DNA of 7,577 nt. It comes from a bacterium (lineage in GTDB: Bacteria; Margulisbacteria; Marinamargulisbacteria; JAAEMD01). Below are positions 7,121-7,577 of this stretch, in pieces. The notes below the pieces were generated by a model, which saw only the letters and a list, made by a program, of their open reading frames with translations, had not been told where the DNA came from and did not search any database. The stretch is taken from NCBI GenBank assembly GCA_024225875.1, contig JAAEMD010000456.1:1-7577 (forward strand), read 5' to 3'. A program made the translations under genes and the position numbers. Every line of letters starts with the position of its first letter. Positions within the stretch are counted from its first letter, which is position 1.

Positions 7121-7210
7121 ACACTAAAGTTTTCAAATGACTTCGTTTATGTACGCAAGTACACTGCACTTCCCCATTTAAACGGACAGTTCAATTTGTA
7201 CCAGCTATAA
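7093..7210 (-). repeat. 118-bp MITE-like repeat, long copy
   Basis: Positions 7093-7145 match the reverse complement of 3862-3914 with five differences in 53 bp, and 7194-7210 match the reverse complement of 3845-3861 with one difference in 17 bp. Between them are 48 extra bases (7146-7193) absent from the other copy. The copy is thus inverted relative to the one at 3845-3914. Its ends are imperfect inverted repeats (ATACAGCTG and CCAGCTATA). It fills much of the divergent region between galE and the rightward gene. Confidence 0.75.
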
Positions 7211-7289
7211 GTAACAAATTATTGTATATTCTAATCTTTTAAAAGCTTTTCGACAAATTTTCTTGATACAGGCATCTATTCAGGCTCTC

Positions 7290-7298
7290 TGATATAAT
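7290..7298 (+). promoter_or_regulatory. extended -10 promoter for the rightward gene, candidate leaderless start
   Basis: TGATATAAT is a perfect extended -10 element (TG, one base, TATAAT). The usual distance of 6-8 nt puts transcription start on or next to the ATG at 7305. No Shine-Dalgarno is seen before that ATG, which fits a leaderless message. No good -35 lies at 16-18 nt; the closest, TTGATA at 7263-7268, is 24 nt away, but extended -10 promoters need the -35 less. Confidence 0.5.
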
Positions 7299-7304
7299 TA
7301 TTCT

Positions 7305-7577
7305 ATGAGCAGATTTATTATTTCAGCTTTTCTGATATATATACAGATACTTGGTTTTAATCTCTTAGCAGCGCCTGAAGAAATTAATTATTCATATTTT
7401 GGTAATTATAAAGCTTTAGTTAACATCCCGGACAAAAAAGGGCGTATGCCTGTAATTATTTATAACTATGATGAATATTATGACTGGGCAGGAAAGGAGT
7501 TAGCAAAAAAAAACGGGTGAGATTTAATTGCTTTTTCCAAAGCATTTAAGAGAAGGGGAGCGAATTGTCTTACTCCC
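7305..7577 (+). CDS. secreted protein, possible alpha/beta hydrolase, interrupted by an in-frame TGA and cut by the window end
   Basis: The first 22 or so residues look like a signal peptide: MSR, a hydrophobic core, then LLAA before PEE, so export is likely. The next part, YKALVNIPDKKGRMPVIIYN, resembles the first beta strands of dienelactone-hydrolase-like alpha/beta hydrolases, but the catalytic part is outside the window and the assignment is weak. Codon 72 is TGA (7518-7520). The same frame then continues for 19 codons to the window edge without a stop, and the text (DLIAFSKAFKRRGANCLTP) suits a helix followed by a strand of the same domain. Both other frames after the A9 run at 7505-7513 close within the window, so a frameshift explains it less well than a nonsense change, readthrough or a base-call error. 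If the stop is real, the product is a useless 71-residue fragment and the gene is a pseudogene. The ATG is the first start after an in-frame TGA at 7290. Confidence 0.55.

Noticed and set aside
7505..7520. Frameshift at the nine-A run as the cause of the interrupted plus-strand gene
   Set aside because: Adding or removing one A gives frames that stop soon after (within the window), while the original frame stays open after the TGA with fitting sequence.
7518..7550. Selenocysteine codon with SECIS element
   Set aside because: The hairpin loop TTCC has no G near its 5' side, as bacterial SECIS elements require, and no Sec-type motif surrounds the codon; kept only as a low-probability alternative.

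Overview
The window is AT-rich (roughly one third G+C by eye) bacterial chromosome. Six complete genes lie on the minus strand and one interrupted gene begins on the plus strand at the right edge. The housekeeping genes are ordinary bacterial ones with Shine-Dalgarno sites and TGA used as a normal stop (gmk, lpdA and the transporter all end in TGA), so a standard-type code is indicated. The order gmk-rpoZ-coaBC is shared by several bacterial phyla, including Firmicutes and Actinobacteria. The CoaC active-site variants recall actinobacterial-type CoaBC. I cannot fix the phylum from this window.

Layout. Positions 1-210 are non-coding, with a long-loop inverted repeat ending in T-runs that may end the leftward transcript. 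Positions 211-3733 hold a tight leftward cluster: gmk (TTG start), rpoZ, coaBC and lpdA, with gaps of 12, 24 and 13 bp. A promoter-like sequence with an overlapping palindrome lies just upstream of gmk. Positions 3734-4130 are a gene-free stretch with two small repeat-like elements. Positions 4131-7065 hold a second leftward unit: galE followed 10 bp later by an AGCS-family sodium:amino-acid symporter that carries an extra domain of about 180-200 residues. Positions 7066-7304 form the divergent intergenic region and contain a second, longer copy of one repeat. From 7305 a secreted protein is encoded rightward. Its frame is broken by one TGA and then stays open to the end of the window.

How the genes fit together. 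The first cluster is core metabolism and transcription: guanylate kinase, RNA polymerase omega, coenzyme A biosynthesis, and a dihydrolipoyl dehydrogenase without its partner E1/E2 genes. The second unit pairs UDP-galactose metabolism with amino-acid uptake. It is bracketed by inverted copies of a roughly 70/118-bp repeat, so it could be an invertible or once-mobile segment.

The most notable points are the repeat pair around galE-symporter, the extra domain in the symporter, the in-frame TGA followed by a hairpin in a gene that looks leaderless, and the CoaC domain lacking the Asn and Cys that are catalytic in the E. coli enzyme. I found no CRISPR array, rRNA, tRNA, phage gene or intact transposase.
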